A DNA stretch of 64,000 bases from Arthrobacter sp. ISL-5 (lineage in GTDB: Bacteria > Actinomycetota > Actinomycetes > Actinomycetales > Micrococcaceae): the NCBI RefSeq assembly GCF_018613835.1, contig NZ_JAGGPM010000032.1, positions 1-64,000 of the forward strand, read 5' to 3'. Positions within the stretch are counted from its first letter, which is position 1, and every line of letters starts with the position of its first letter. Under the pieces are notes generated by a model. That model searched no databases, had not been told where the DNA came from, and worked only from the letters and a program-made list of their open reading frames with translations. Of the stretch, positions 52,380 to 61,212 are shown one piece after another. The position numbers were made by a program, and so were the translations under genes.

Positions 52380-53306
52380 GTGTCTACACCTGATGTAAGC
52401 AGCGAAGCCGGCTCGTCCGCCAACAGCGTCACGGGCAGCAACCGCGTCAAGCGCGGCATGGCAGAGATGCTCAAGGGCGGCGTCATCATGGACGTCGTCA
52501 ACGTCGAACAGGCCCGCATCGCCGAAGACGCCGGTGCCGTTGCCGTCATGGCGCTCGAGCGGGTCCCGGCCGACATCCGTGCCCAGGGCGGCGTGTCCCG
52601 CATGTCCGATCCGGACATGATCGACAAGATCATCGAAGCCGTGTCCGTCCCGGTAATGGCCAAGGCCCGCATCGGCCACTTCGTCGAGGCGCAGGTTCTG
52701 CAGTCCCTCGGCGTGGACTACATCGACGAGTCCGAGGTCCTGACTCCGGCCGACTACACCAACCACATCGACAAGTGGAACTTCACCGTTCCCTTCGTCT
52801 GCGGCGCCACCAACCTCGGTGAGGCCCTGCGCCGCATCAACGAGGGCGCGGCGATGATCCGCTCCAAGGGTGAGGCGGGCACCGGAGACGTCTCCAACGC
52901 CACCACGCACATGCGCCAGATCCGCGCCGAGCTCCGCAGGCTGTCCTCCCTCCCGGAGGACGAGCTGTACGTCGCCGCCAAGGAACTGCAGGCACCGTAT
53001 GAACTGGTCAAGGAAGTTGCCTCCACCGGCAAGCTCCCGGTGGTGCTGTTCACCGCCGGCGGCATCGCCACCCCGGCCGACGCCGCCATGATGATGCAGC
53101 TCGGCGCCGACGGCGTGTTCGTCGGCTCCGGCATCTTTAAGTCCGGCAACCCGGCCCAGCGCGCCGCCGCCGTCGTGAAGGCCACCACCTTCTTCGACGA
53201 CCCCGACGTCATCGCCAAGGCCTCCCGCGGCCTGGGCGAAGCTATGGTGGGCATCAACGTGGACGAGATCCCGCAGCCGCACCGCCTCGCCGAGCGCGGC
53301 TGGTAA
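52380..53306 (+). CDS. pdxS: Pyridoxal 5'-phosphate synthase subunit PdxS
   Basis: The protein has 308 residues from GTG 52380 (AGGGG upstream). VMAKARIGH (Schiff-base Lys), FVCGATNLGEALRRI (second Lys region) and the conserved TAGGIATPADAAMMMQLGADGVFVGSGIF segment are all present. It joins ribose 5-phosphate, glyceraldehyde 3-phosphate and ammonia into PLP. Its glutaminase partner pdxT lies 5.7 kb downstream, not adjacent. Confidence 0.97.
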   Translation: MSTPDVSSEAGSSANSVTGSNRVKRGMAEMLKGGVIMDVVNVEQARIAEDAGAVAVMALERVPADIRAQGGVSRMSDPDMIDKIIEAVSVPVMAKARIGHFVEAQVLQSLGVDYIDESEVLTPADYTNHIDKWNFTVPFVCGATNLGEALRRINEGAAMIRSKGEAGTGDVSNATTHMRQIRAELRRLSSLPEDELYVAAKELQAPYELVKEVASTGKLPVVLFTAGGIATPADAAMMMQLGADGVFVGSGIFKSGNPAQRAAAVVKATTFFDDPDVIAKASRGLGEAMVGINVDEIPQPHRLAERGW

Positions 53307-53322
53307 CAGCTTCAAAAGCAGT

Positions 53323-53367
53323 ACGACGCCGGCCGGTCACCTTTCTTGGGTGACCGGCCGGCGTCGT
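53323..53367. terminator. 19-bp stem terminator after pdxS
   Basis: Perfect arms 53323-53341 and 53349-53367 with a 7-base loop, between convergent pdxS and the M3 peptidase gene. Confidence 0.92.
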
Positions 53368-53383
53368 CCGTTCTTCCCAACTA

Positions 53384-53433
53384 ACTCGCACTTGTGGTCG
53401 TTTTCAGCCCTCAGAACGACAACAAATGCGAGT
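53384..53433. repeat. REP-like imperfect palindrome
   Basis: Arms 53384-53402 and 53415-53433 (ACTCGCA..., with two mismatches over 19 bases) around a 12-base loop. It sits between the terminator and the M3 gene and looks like an extragenic palindromic repeat. Only one copy is seen in this window. Confidence 0.5.
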
Positions 53434-53453
53434 CACTTGGGTGGGGCCGGCGG

Positions 53454-55466
53454 TCATTCCAGGCCGCGGCGCTTCAGGAGCGGCTCCAGGGCTGCGTCGC
53501 GTCCGCGCAGCGTGCGGAACGAGTCCAGGGGATCCTTGCTGTTGCCCCGGGACAGGAGCTCAGTACGGAAACGGTCGCCGTTCGCGCGGGTGAGTCCGCC
53601 GTTCTCGGTAAACCAGTCTACGGTTTCGGCGTCCAGCACCTCGCTCCAGATGTAGGAGTAGTAGCCGGCCGCGTAGCCGTCGCCGGCGAAGATGTGCTGG
53701 AAGTACCCCGTGCGGTATCGGGGCGGGATCAGTCTGTGAGCAACCCCTGCCGCCGCCAGCGCCTTGGCCTCGAACTCCAGGGCGTCCTGCGGGACGTTGC
53801 CGGCGTCCAGCACATGCCAGGCCAGGTCCAGGAGCGCGGCGCCGAGGTACTCCGTGGTGGCGAAGCCCTCGCCCCAGAGCTTCGACTCGTTGAGCCGGTC
53901 CACCGTCTCCTGGGGGAGCAGCTCACCGGTGGCGTGATGGCGGGCATAGTTGGCCAGGACCTCGGGCCACATGATCCACATTTCGTTCACCTGCGACGGG
54001 TACTCCACGAAGTCGCGGGGCACCGACGTGCCGGAGAACCGCGGATAAGTGACGTCCGAGAAAAGCCCGTGCAGGGCGTGGCCGAATTCGTGGAACGCCG
54101 TCCGGACTTCGTCCAGCGTCAGCAGGGTGGGCTCACCGGCCGCGGGCTTGGAAATGTTGAGGTTGTTGATCACCACCGGTTTGGTGCCCAACAGGGCTGA
54201 CTGCTCCACGAGCGAGTTCATCCAGGCGCCGCCCCGTTTGGATTCCCGCGTGTAGTAGTCGCCCAGGAACAGTCCCAGCGCCGTGCCGTCCTCGTTGTGG
54301 ACCTCCCAGACCCGGACGTCCGGGTGGTAGCCGGCGAGGTCGCTCCGTTCATGGAAGGTGATGCCGTAAAGCGACGTGGCCGCGAAAAACACGCCGTCCA
54401 CCAGCACCCGGTCCAGTTCGAAGTAGGGCCGGATTGCCTGCTCGTCCACCGCGTAGCGCTCCCGCCGGACTTTCGCGGAGTAGTACGCCCAGTCCCAGGC
54501 CTCCAGCGGGTGGCCAGCGCTTTCCGCCAAGGCGGCGGCCTCGGCGTCGGCATTCCGGACGGCGGCAGGCGCCAGCCGGTTCAGCATGGTCCGTACGGCC
54601 TCAAAGTCCGGGGCTGTCTGCCGGTCCACGACGAGTTCGGCGTAGTTGGCAAAGCCCAGCAGCGCGGACTTCTCGGCGCGAAGCCGCACCATGGACTTCA
54701 CAAGATCGAGGACGTCAAGGCTGCCGCCGCTGCTGCCCCGGGCGACGGACACCTCATAGAGCCGGCGGCGGACGTCCCGGTTTTCCAGCGCCGCGAGGGC
54801 GGGCTGGTTGCTTGGCTGGATCAGCGTCAGGAGGTACTTCCCCTCGTGGCCGGCAACCCGGGCCGCTTCCGCGGCGCTGGCGACCTCGTCAGCGGGCAGG
54901 CCGGCCAGTTCCTCGGCGTCATCCAGCAGGAGGGCCGCGGACTTCATGCCTTCCTTGACCCGCTGCCCGAACTCCGTGCCAAGCCTCGAGAGTTCGGCGT
55001 TCAGCGACTTGAGTTTCTCCTGGCCCGAATCGTCCAGCTGAATGCCGGACTGGCGGAATTCCTTGAGGTATTCCTCCACCAGCCGGGTCGACTCAGCATC
55101 CAGACTATCGGTGCGGATAGCCGCGAACCGCTCGTAAAGCCCCCGGTTGAGGTAGACGGCATCCTGATGGGCGGCAAAGCGTGGCGACAGCTCTGTTTCT
55201 AGGTCTTGGATGGCATCAGAGGCGTCGGCGGAAACCAGGGTGAAGAAGGATGCGGCGGCGCGTTCCAGTAGACGGCCTGACCGCTCCATCGCCAGGGCAG
55301 TGTTCTCGAACGTTGCCGGTTCGGGGTTGTCCACGATGGCCGCGATCTCGGACAGATGCTCAGCGAGGCCGGCACCAACTGCCTCGGCGTAGTGGGCGTC
55401 AGTGATGTCTGCAAACGGAGGCAGGCCGAACGGCAGTTTGCTCGGGCTCAGCAGGGGATTAGTCAT
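53454..55466 (-). CDS. M3 family oligopeptidase
   Basis: The protein has 670 residues. Helical N-terminal half, then the zinc motif HEFGHALHG within TAFHEFGHALHGLFSDV, the PRDFVEYPSQVNEMW segment and a C-terminal YFQHIFAGDGYAAGYYSYIWSEV segment. It is a cytoplasmic metallopeptidase of the oligopeptidase A/dipeptidyl carboxypeptidase type that degrades short peptides. Start ATG 55466. Confidence 0.94.
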   Translation of the reverse strand: MTNPLLSPSKLPFGLPPFADITDAHYAEAVGAGLAEHLSEIAAIVDNPEPATFENTALAMERSGRLLERAAASFFTLVSADASDAIQDLETELSPRFAAHQDAVYLNRGLYERFAAIRTDSLDAESTRLVEEYLKEFRQSGIQLDDSGQEKLKSLNAELSRLGTEFGQRVKEGMKSAALLLDDAEELAGLPADEVASAAEAARVAGHEGKYLLTLIQPSNQPALAALENRDVRRRLYEVSVARGSSGGSLDVLDLVKSMVRLRAEKSALLGFANYAELVVDRQTAPDFEAVRTMLNRLAPAAVRNADAEAAALAESAGHPLEAWDWAYYSAKVRRERYAVDEQAIRPYFELDRVLVDGVFFAATSLYGITFHERSDLAGYHPDVRVWEVHNEDGTALGLFLGDYYTRESKRGGAWMNSLVEQSALLGTKPVVINNLNISKPAAGEPTLLTLDEVRTAFHEFGHALHGLFSDVTYPRFSGTSVPRDFVEYPSQVNEMWIMWPEVLANYARHHATGELLPQETVDRLNESKLWGEGFATTEYLGAALLDLAWHVLDAGNVPQDALEFEAKALAAAGVAHRLIPPRYRTGYFQHIFAGDGYAAGYYSYIWSEVLDAETVDWFTENGGLTRANGDRFRTELLSRGNSKDPLDSFRTLRGRDAALEPLLKRRGLE

Positions 55467-55547
55467 GACGAAACACTTTCATGCAGCTGTCCGGTTCACA
55501 ATCATGTCGGGTGCGTTTGGCTACGCGTTCCGGCCGGGGTGCGGCCG

Positions 55548-55553
55548 TAGGAT
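55548..55553 (+). promoter_or_regulatory. Leaderless-type -10 for CapA
   Basis: TAGGAT ends 6 bases before the ATG at 55560, placing transcription start at or near the start codon. No ribosome-binding site lies in between. Confidence 0.5.
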
Positions 55554-55559
55554 TGCGGG

Positions 55560-56828
55560 ATGGGGAACATTCGCACCAGAATCGCTGGCCGTGCCGTCCG
55601 TACGGTCGCGGCGGCAGCACTCATCGCATCCGTGGCTTCCTGCGGGGTCATCTCGGAACGGGACAATCCGGGGCCGGGCGGACAGCCCACCTCCACCGCC
55701 TCGGCGGCAACGCCTCCGGCGTCCTCGGCCGCCGCTGCCCCGACGCCCACTCCGACCCCTACTCCGACGCCAGGGGCGGGCCCGGCCTGTAAGGCCGCTC
55801 GTTGCACGTCCGTGCTGGTCAGTGGCGACATGCTGGTCCACGCCCAGCTGTGGGACCAGGCGCGGGAAGACGCACTGGCGGGCGGCATCAAGGGTCTTGA
55901 TTTCGCCCCCCTGCTCGAGGGCCAGCGGCGCTACATCCAGAAGAGCGACCTCGCCATTTGCCACCAGGAGACCCCGGTGGGCGTTCCGCAGGGCCCCTTC
56001 TCCGCCTATCCTTCCTTCAACGTGCCGCCGCAGATCATCGCCGCCTCGAAGGCCGTGGGCTACAGGGCCTGCACCACCGCCAGCAACCACACCATCGACC
56101 AGGGCACTGAAGGCCTCGTCAGGACCCTGGACGCCCTGGACGCCTCCGGCCTGGAGCATACTGGCTCCTACCGGACCCAGGCCGAATCCCAGGAAATCCT
56201 CATCATGCAGACCGACGCCGCGAAGATTGCCGTCATCGAGGCCGCGTACGGCCTCAACGGGCAGACTCCGGAAGCGGACTGGCAGGTGGACATGCTGGAC
56301 GCTTCCGCCATGATCGCCAAGGCAAAGAAGGCCAGGAAACTGGGGGCTGACATCGTGCTCGGCGCCATGCACGCCGGCGACGAATATGCCAGCGCCCCGA
56401 ATGCCCAGCAGCAGGACGTCGCGCACGCCCTGGTGGACAGCGGCCAGTTCACCATGATCTACGGACACCACACGCACTCCGTGCTGCCGGTCGAAAAGTA
56501 CAAGGGGACCTGGATTGTGTACGGCCTCGGCAACGGCGTGACTGAGCTGTCGCCCACGTACGTGGTGAACAACGAGGGCCTGCTGGTGCGGGCGCAGTTC
56601 AGCCAGGACGCCGCAGGAAAGTGGACGGCGTCCGACCTGGGCTGGGCACCGTCCGTCATCGTGAACGCGCCCTACCGGTGGTGCTCCGTGGCTTCCGACG
56701 CGCCGCAGGGCGTTTGCGCCAGCCCCGCCGCAGACGCCGCGACGCGGCAGCGGACCAAGACCGTGGTGGAGTCGATGGGTGCTGCCGGGGCCGGCGCGCA
56801 CGAGCTGCTGATCACCAAGGAACGCTGA
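55560..56828 (+). CDS. CapA family lipoprotein (poly-gamma-glutamate type)
   Basis: The protein has 422 residues. Lipobox VASC follows a hydrophobic signal; a Pro/Thr spacer leads to a CapA/PGA_cap metallophosphatase-like domain: VLVSGDMLVHAQL, LAICHQETPVG, ACTTASNHTIDQGTEGL, VLGAMHAGDEY and YGHHTHSVLPVEKYKG. It is anchored outside the membrane. CapA members help make or remodel surface polymers; other capBC genes are absent here, so the target is unknown. Confidence 0.87.
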   Translation: MGNIRTRIAGRAVRTVAAAALIASVASCGVISERDNPGPGGQPTSTASAATPPASSAAAAPTPTPTPTPTPGAGPACKAARCTSVLVSGDMLVHAQLWDQAREDALAGGIKGLDFAPLLEGQRRYIQKSDLAICHQETPVGVPQGPFSAYPSFNVPPQIIAASKAVGYRACTTASNHTIDQGTEGLVRTLDALDASGLEHTGSYRTQAESQEILIMQTDAAKIAVIEAAYGLNGQTPEADWQVDMLDASAMIAKAKKARKLGADIVLGAMHAGDEYASAPNAQQQDVAHALVDSGQFTMIYGHHTHSVLPVEKYKGTWIVYGLGNGVTELSPTYVVNNEGLLVRAQFSQDAAGKWTASDLGWAPSVIVNAPYRWCSVASDAPQGVCASPAADAATRQRTKTVVESMGAAGAGAHELLITKER

Positions 56829-56916
56829 CCGGCAACTGTTCCCTGCCCAGCAGCGGGCGTCCGGCGGGGCAGCTCCTCGTGGGGCTTGCGGCGGGCGGGG
56901 CCTAGTAAGACCGTTC

Positions 56917-57657
56917 CTAGCGGGGCCGGCGGGCCGCGTGTTCCCGCGCCAGGACCGCATAGCGGTCATCCGGGTCGCCCGGCGTAAAACTCCCGTATTT
57001 GCGTTCGACGGCGGCCCGGATCAGGAAGTCGGCGATCGCCGGGTTCTTCGGGAGCAGGGAGCCGTGCAGGTAGCTGGCTACGATGTTGCGGTACCGGGCG
57101 CCCTCCTGGCCGTCGCTGCTGTTGTTGCCCGTTCCCTTGGGCACGGTGCCAAGCGGCTCCACGCCCGGGCCGAGGGTGGTCTGGCCGCTGTGGTTCTCAT
57201 AGCCCAGAACCTCGCCGAACTCCGCCGTGGTGATTTTGACATTGCCGATCAGCCGTTCATCCGTGCCGTGCGTTTCCACGTCAAGAACGCCGATGCCGGG
57301 AATGACTGACCCGGTGCGTGTCTTGAAGAAGCGCCCGAACAACTGGTACGTCCCGCAGATCAGCAGCATGGGCGTGCCGTCCTCCGCGAGGCCCCGGAGG
57401 GTTTCGGCACGCGACTGCAGGTCGTCTTGGATGACCAGCTGCCCGCTGTCCTGCCCGCCGCCGCCGACAATGATGTCCACTTCGTCCGGGAATTCGTCCC
57501 CCACGTTGTACTCAAGCAGCTCCGGGGCGTAGCCGTGCCATTTCAGCCGCTGCTGCAGCACCAGTGCGTTGCCCCAGTCGCCGTAGATGTTCATGTCCCG
57601 CGGATATAGCTGCAGGACCCTGATGGTTCCCTTGCTGCCTGATGTTCCGGGGGTCAT
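56917..57657 (-). CDS. gatD: Lipid II isoglutaminyl synthase, glutaminase subunit GatD
   Basis: The protein has 246 residues. CobB/CobQ-type class I glutamine amidotransferase: GGGGQDSGQLV, LLICGTYQLFG (nucleophile Cys) and ASYLHGSLLPKNP (His). It supplies ammonia to MurT for amidation of D-Glu in the peptidoglycan stem. It overlaps murT by 4 bases (ATGA). Confidence 0.93.
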   Translation of the reverse strand: MTPGTSGSKGTIRVLQLYPRDMNIYGDWGNALVLQQRLKWHGYAPELLEYNVGDEFPDEVDIIVGGGGQDSGQLVIQDDLQSRAETLRGLAEDGTPMLLICGTYQLFGRFFKTRTGSVIPGIGVLDVETHGTDERLIGNVKITTAEFGEVLGYENHSGQTTLGPGVEPLGTVPKGTGNNSSDGQEGARYRNIVASYLHGSLLPKNPAIADFLIRAAVERKYGSFTPGDPDDRYAVLAREHAARRPR

Positions 57658-58946
57658 GAGACCACCTCCACTGTGGTGATTTTGGACAGTTCACGCCGGA
57701 TGGCGAGCATGGCCGTGTAGGTGCAGAAGATGCGCTTCGGTTTGTCCGTTGCCCCGGCAATAAACGCGGCCAGGGCAGGCGCGATCTCGGTGTTCACGGC
57801 GCCGACGGTCACCTCGTCATACTGCAGCCGCAGCGCCATGTCGTAGGCGCGGGAACCGGTCAGCTGGTCCACCCCGTCAGCCCGCAGTGACTCGAAGTCG
57901 ACGTCCCACAGCCATGACATGTCGCGTCCGTCCGCGTAGTTGTCGTTGATGGCGATCATGGTGGCGTAGCCGCCGGCCGGGAATGATTTGAGCCCCAGCC
58001 GGAATCCGCTCGGGTTCTTGACCAGCACAAGGTCCAGGGGGAGACCGTCGACGACGAGGCTTTCGCCGCGGCCGAAGGCCGGCGCCACCCGGGAAAGCGC
58101 CGTCAGCAGCGTGGCCTGGTCCGCGGCGGCAGCGCCGCTGCCGCAGATGCTGCGCGCCAGCGTCAGCGCCGCCGCTGCATTGAAGATGTTGTAGACGCCG
58201 CGGAGCTTCATCGCGGTGGTGACTGTGCCGCCGTCGTACTCAAAATCGGCGTTGTCCGGCCCCACCCGGCGGAGGACGACGTCGGCGGGCGGCTTTTGCT
58301 GCACTGCCGCCGGGGCGGGGCTGCCGGGACCGGCGCGCAGTTCGTCGTCGTTGGGGAAGGTGCTCAGCAGCGAGTCGTCGAGGCCGAAGTAGCGGACATC
58401 CGGCCCGTCCAGGGTGTCGGCGATCCGGGCGACCCGGGGGTCCTCGCGGTTCAGGACCACGGTGCCGGTGGTCTTGGAGGCGATGTGCTGGAGGAGCTGG
58501 GCGGTCTTGTCGATCTCGCCGAAGCGGTCCAGCTGGTCACGGAGTACATTGAGCAACAGGCTGTAGCGCGGCGGAACCCGGTTGACGAAGTGCACGGCGT
58601 GGGCCTCGTCCAGTTCCAGCACGGCGATGTCGGCGTCGAGCCGTCCGCGCCAGTCCACGTCGCCGAGCAGGGCGGCGGCCACGCCCCGGGTGAAGTTGCT
58701 GCCGGTGCGGTTGGTGAAGACCTTCAGGCCCTGGCTTTCCAGCAGTTCCACCACCATCTTGGTGGTGGTGGTCTTGCCGTTGGTGCCGCTCACCACGGCC
58801 ACACCGTGCGGAAGTGTGGACAGGGTCCGCTGCATGAAGCCGGGGTCGATTTTCTCGACCACAAGCCCGGGTAGGGCGGAGCCTCCGCCCCTGAGCCGGG
58901 AGACCCGGCGGACGAGCTTGCCGAGCGGAACGCTGAAGGAAAACAT
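57654..58946 (-). CDS. murT: Lipid II isoglutaminyl synthase, Mur ligase subunit MurT
   Basis: The protein has 430 residues from ATG 58946. P-loop SGTNGKTTTTKM, the SNFTRGVAAALLGDVDW segment, LELDEAHAVHFVNRV, and a C-terminal DUF1727 half (VKNPSGFRLGLKSFPAGGYATMIAINDNYADGRDMSWLWDVDF). It ATP-activates the lipid II D-Glu carboxylate for amidation. The region where Firmicutes MurT carries a four-Cys zinc ribbon is Cys-free here. The promoter appears leaderless (see 58954-58959). Confidence 0.93.
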   Translation of the reverse strand: MFSFSVPLGKLVRRVSRLRGGGSALPGLVVEKIDPGFMQRTLSTLPHGVAVVSGTNGKTTTTKMVVELLESQGLKVFTNRTGSNFTRGVAAALLGDVDWRGRLDADIAVLELDEAHAVHFVNRVPPRYSLLLNVLRDQLDRFGEIDKTAQLLQHIASKTTGTVVLNREDPRVARIADTLDGPDVRYFGLDDSLLSTFPNDDELRAGPGSPAPAAVQQKPPADVVLRRVGPDNADFEYDGGTVTTAMKLRGVYNIFNAAAALTLARSICGSGAAAADQATLLTALSRVAPAFGRGESLVVDGLPLDLVLVKNPSGFRLGLKSFPAGGYATMIAINDNYADGRDMSWLWDVDFESLRADGVDQLTGSRAYDMALRLQYDEVTVGAVNTEIAPALAAFIAGATDKPKRIFCTYTAMLAIRRELSKITTVEVVS

Positions 58947-58953
58947 GCTCTGT

Positions 58954-58959
58954 AATATA
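58954..58959 (-). promoter_or_regulatory. Leaderless-type -10 for murT-gatD
   Basis: On the minus strand TATATT lies 7 bases before the ATG at 58946, with no ribosome-binding site in between. Confidence 0.5.
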
Positions 58960-59025
58960 TCCCAGTAGCGGCATGCAATGAGGCGGGCCGGGGCCGGGCA
59001 GGACTCGGGGCAGCGTCCGGGACAC

Positions 59026-59031
59026 TATGAT
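59026..59031 (+). promoter_or_regulatory. Leaderless-type -10 for pdxT
   Basis: TATGAT ends 6 bases before the ATG at 59038, so transcription should begin at about the A of the start codon. No Shine-Dalgarno is present. Confidence 0.55.
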
Positions 59032-59037
59032 ATTTGG

Positions 59038-59760
59038 ATGACCAACCCCCTTTTTGCCGCGGTTCCGCGCCCTACTGATGGCGTCGGTGCAGGTTTGCGC
59101 ATCGGCGTCCTGGCACTCCAGGGCGACTTCCGCGAGCACCTCCGTGCCGTCGAAGCGGCCGGTGCCACCGGCGTCGGCGTCCGCCGGCCTGCGGAACTTG
59201 ACGGCCTGGACGGACTTATCATTCCCGGCGGGGAATCAACCGCGATCGACAAACTCGCGCGGGCCTTCGAGCTCGCGGACCCGCTGCGCAAGCACATTGC
59301 CGAAGGCCTTCCGGTGTACGGGTCCTGTGCCGGAATGATCCTGCTCGCGCACGACATCGCCGACCCCGCCACCGACCTCGCCGGGAACCCGCAGCAGACC
59401 TTCGGCGGGCTGGACATCACCGTGCGCCGCAACGCCTTCGGCCGCCAGCGTGAGTCGTTCGAAACCGACCTCGACTTCAAGGGCCTGGATTTCAGCGCCA
59501 CCGAAGAGGGCGTCGCGCCGGTCCACGCGGTGTTCATCCGCGGGCCCTGGGTGGAGCGCGTCGGGCCGGGCGTCGAGGTGCTGGCCCAGGTGGAACCGGC
59601 GGACCCCGAGCATGCGTCTCACGCAGCCCATCTGCAGGGGACGGCTAGAATTGTTGCAGTGCGTTCCGGCCACCTGCTGGCCACCTCCTTCCACCCGGAA
59701 GTGACGGGGGAGAAGCGCGTACATGAACTTTTTATCCGAATGATCAGAGGAGAAGCGTAA
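59038..59760 (+). CDS. pdxT: Pyridoxal 5'-phosphate synthase glutaminase subunit PdxT
   Basis: The protein has 240 residues. GVLALQGDFREHLRAVEAAG, LIIPGGEST, VYGSCAGMILLA (nucleophile Cys) and TSFHPE (His, Glu) define PdxT. It feeds ammonia to PdxS. Start ATG 59038 sits right after a -10 box. yebC follows 3 bases after its stop. Confidence 0.96.
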   Translation: MTNPLFAAVPRPTDGVGAGLRIGVLALQGDFREHLRAVEAAGATGVGVRRPAELDGLDGLIIPGGESTAIDKLARAFELADPLRKHIAEGLPVYGSCAGMILLAHDIADPATDLAGNPQQTFGGLDITVRRNAFGRQRESFETDLDFKGLDFSATEEGVAPVHAVFIRGPWVERVGPGVEVLAQVEPADPEHASHAAHLQGTARIVAVRSGHLLATSFHPEVTGEKRVHELFIRMIRGEA

Positions 59761-59763
59761 AGC

Positions 59764-60519
59764 ATGTCAGGCCACTCCAAATGGGCAACGACCAAGCACA
59801 AGAAGGCCATCCTTGATAGCCGCCGGGCCAAGTCGTTCGCCAAACTGATCAAGAACATCGAAGTCGCTGCCCGGATGGGCGGCCCGGACCTGGCCGGCAA
59901 CCCCAGCCTGGAACTCGCCGTTACGAAGGCGAAGAAGACCTCGGTCCCGGCCGACAACATTGACCGTGCCATCAAGCGCGGCGCGGGCCTCACCGGCGAA
60001 GTCGTTGACTACACGGAAATCATGTACGAATGCCGCGGCCCGCAGGGTTCGGCGCTGCTGATCGAATGCCTCACGGACAACAAGAACCGTGCCGCTTCCG
60101 AGGTCCGCCTCGCCATTTCCCGCAACGGTGGCACCATCGCCGATCCCGGTTCCGTCAGCTACCTCTTCTCCCGCAAGGGCGTGGTCACCCTGCCCAAGAA
60201 CGGGCTCAGCGAGGACGACGTCCTGATGGCGGTGCTCGACGCCGGCGCCGAGGAAGTCAAGGACAACGGCGACACCTTCGAGATCCACTCGGACCCGAAG
60301 GATCTGCAGGCCGTCCGCGATGCCCTCAAGGAAGCCGGGATCGAATACGACACCGACGAGGCCGAATTCGTCCCCTCCATGGAGGTGCCCCTCGACCTGG
60401 ACGCCGCCAAGAAGTTCATGAAGCTCGTCGACGCCCTGGAAGACCTCGACGACGTCCAGAACGTCTACAGCAACGCCGACCTCAGCGACGAAGTGCAGGC
60501 CGCACTGGAAGCCGAGTGA
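59764..60519 (+). CDS. yebC: YebC/PmpR family protein (translation factor/regulator)
   Basis: The protein has 251 residues and starts MSGHSKWATTKHKKAILDSRRAKSFAKLIKNIEVAARMGGPD. Three-domain family, widely conserved next to ruvC. Members have been linked to both transcription regulation and easing of ribosome stalling; which applies here is unknown. Likely in one operon with pdxT and ruvCAB. Confidence 0.96.
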   Translation: MSGHSKWATTKHKKAILDSRRAKSFAKLIKNIEVAARMGGPDLAGNPSLELAVTKAKKTSVPADNIDRAIKRGAGLTGEVVDYTEIMYECRGPQGSALLIECLTDNKNRAASEVRLAISRNGGTIADPGSVSYLFSRKGVVTLPKNGLSEDDVLMAVLDAGAEEVKDNGDTFEIHSDPKDLQAVRDALKEAGIEYDTDEAEFVPSMEVPLDLDAAKKFMKLVDALEDLDDVQNVYSNADLSDEVQAALEAE

Positions 60520-60553
60520 TCCCGCAGCGCCGCTGTGAACTTGAGGCCCGGCC

Positions 60554-61132
60554 TTGACCCTGCGTGTGTTGGGCGTCGACCCGGGCCTCACCCGTTGCGG
60601 CATCGGCGTGGTGGACGTCGAGAAGAACCGCCGCGCCACCATGGTGGCCGTCGGTGTGGTGGGCACGTCGCCGGAGGAGACGCTGGACCAGCGCCTGCTG
60701 GTCATCGCCCTCGCCATTGACGACTGGCTTGACCGTTACGAGCCGCACGTGCTGGCGGTGGAACGCGTTTTCTCCCAGTTGAACGTCAGCACGGTGATGG
60801 GTGTGGCCCAGGCCTCCGGCGTCGTTATTGCGGCTGCCGCCCGGCGGGGCATACCGGTGGCGCTCCACACGCCGTCGGAAGTCAAAGCGGCCGTGACCGG
60901 CAGCGGCAACTCGAACAAGGACGCCGTCACCAAGCTGGTGACCAAGATTCTCCGGCTCGACGCCCCGCCGCGTCCGGCGGACGCCGCGGACGCCCTCGCC
61001 CTTGCCATCACGCACGCGTGGCGGGCGGGCAGCGGAGCGGCAGTGGCTTCCACCGGTCCGGGATCGCAGTCGCTGACTCCCGCCCAGCGGGCCTGGGCCG
61101 AGGCAGAGGCAAAGGCGCGCCGTGCGCGCTGA
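60554..61132 (+). CDS. ruvC: Holliday junction resolvase RuvC
   Basis: The protein has 192 residues from TTG 60554 (GAGG seven bases upstream). RNase H-like fold: VLGVDPGLTRCGIG (catalytic Asp), VLAVERVFSQLNVSTVMGVAQASGV (Glu) and PPRPADAADALALAITH (paired Asp). It resolves four-way DNA junctions. It lies 34 bases after yebC. Confidence 0.95.
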   Translation: MTLRVLGVDPGLTRCGIGVVDVEKNRRATMVAVGVVGTSPEETLDQRLLVIALAIDDWLDRYEPHVLAVERVFSQLNVSTVMGVAQASGVVIAAAARRGIPVALHTPSEVKAAVTGSGNSNKDAVTKLVTKILRLDAPPRPADAADALALAITHAWRAGSGAAVASTGPGSQSLTPAQRAWAEAEAKARRAR

Positions 61133-61158
61133 TTGTCCGCGGCCCTTGCTAGGGTATT

Positions 61159-61172
61159 CGTAGATATGTTCG
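61159..61172. promoter_or_regulatory. LexA-like box upstream of ruvAB
   Basis: CGTAGATATGTTCG matches the actinobacterial LexA consensus CGAACATATGTTCG at 12 of 14 positions. It lies 41 bases before the ruvA start, in the only gap between ruvC and ruvA. Confidence 0.6.
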
Positions 61173-61212
61173 GATAGTCGGTCTTTGCCGGCGGTAGTTC
61201 AGGAGCCCGGCC

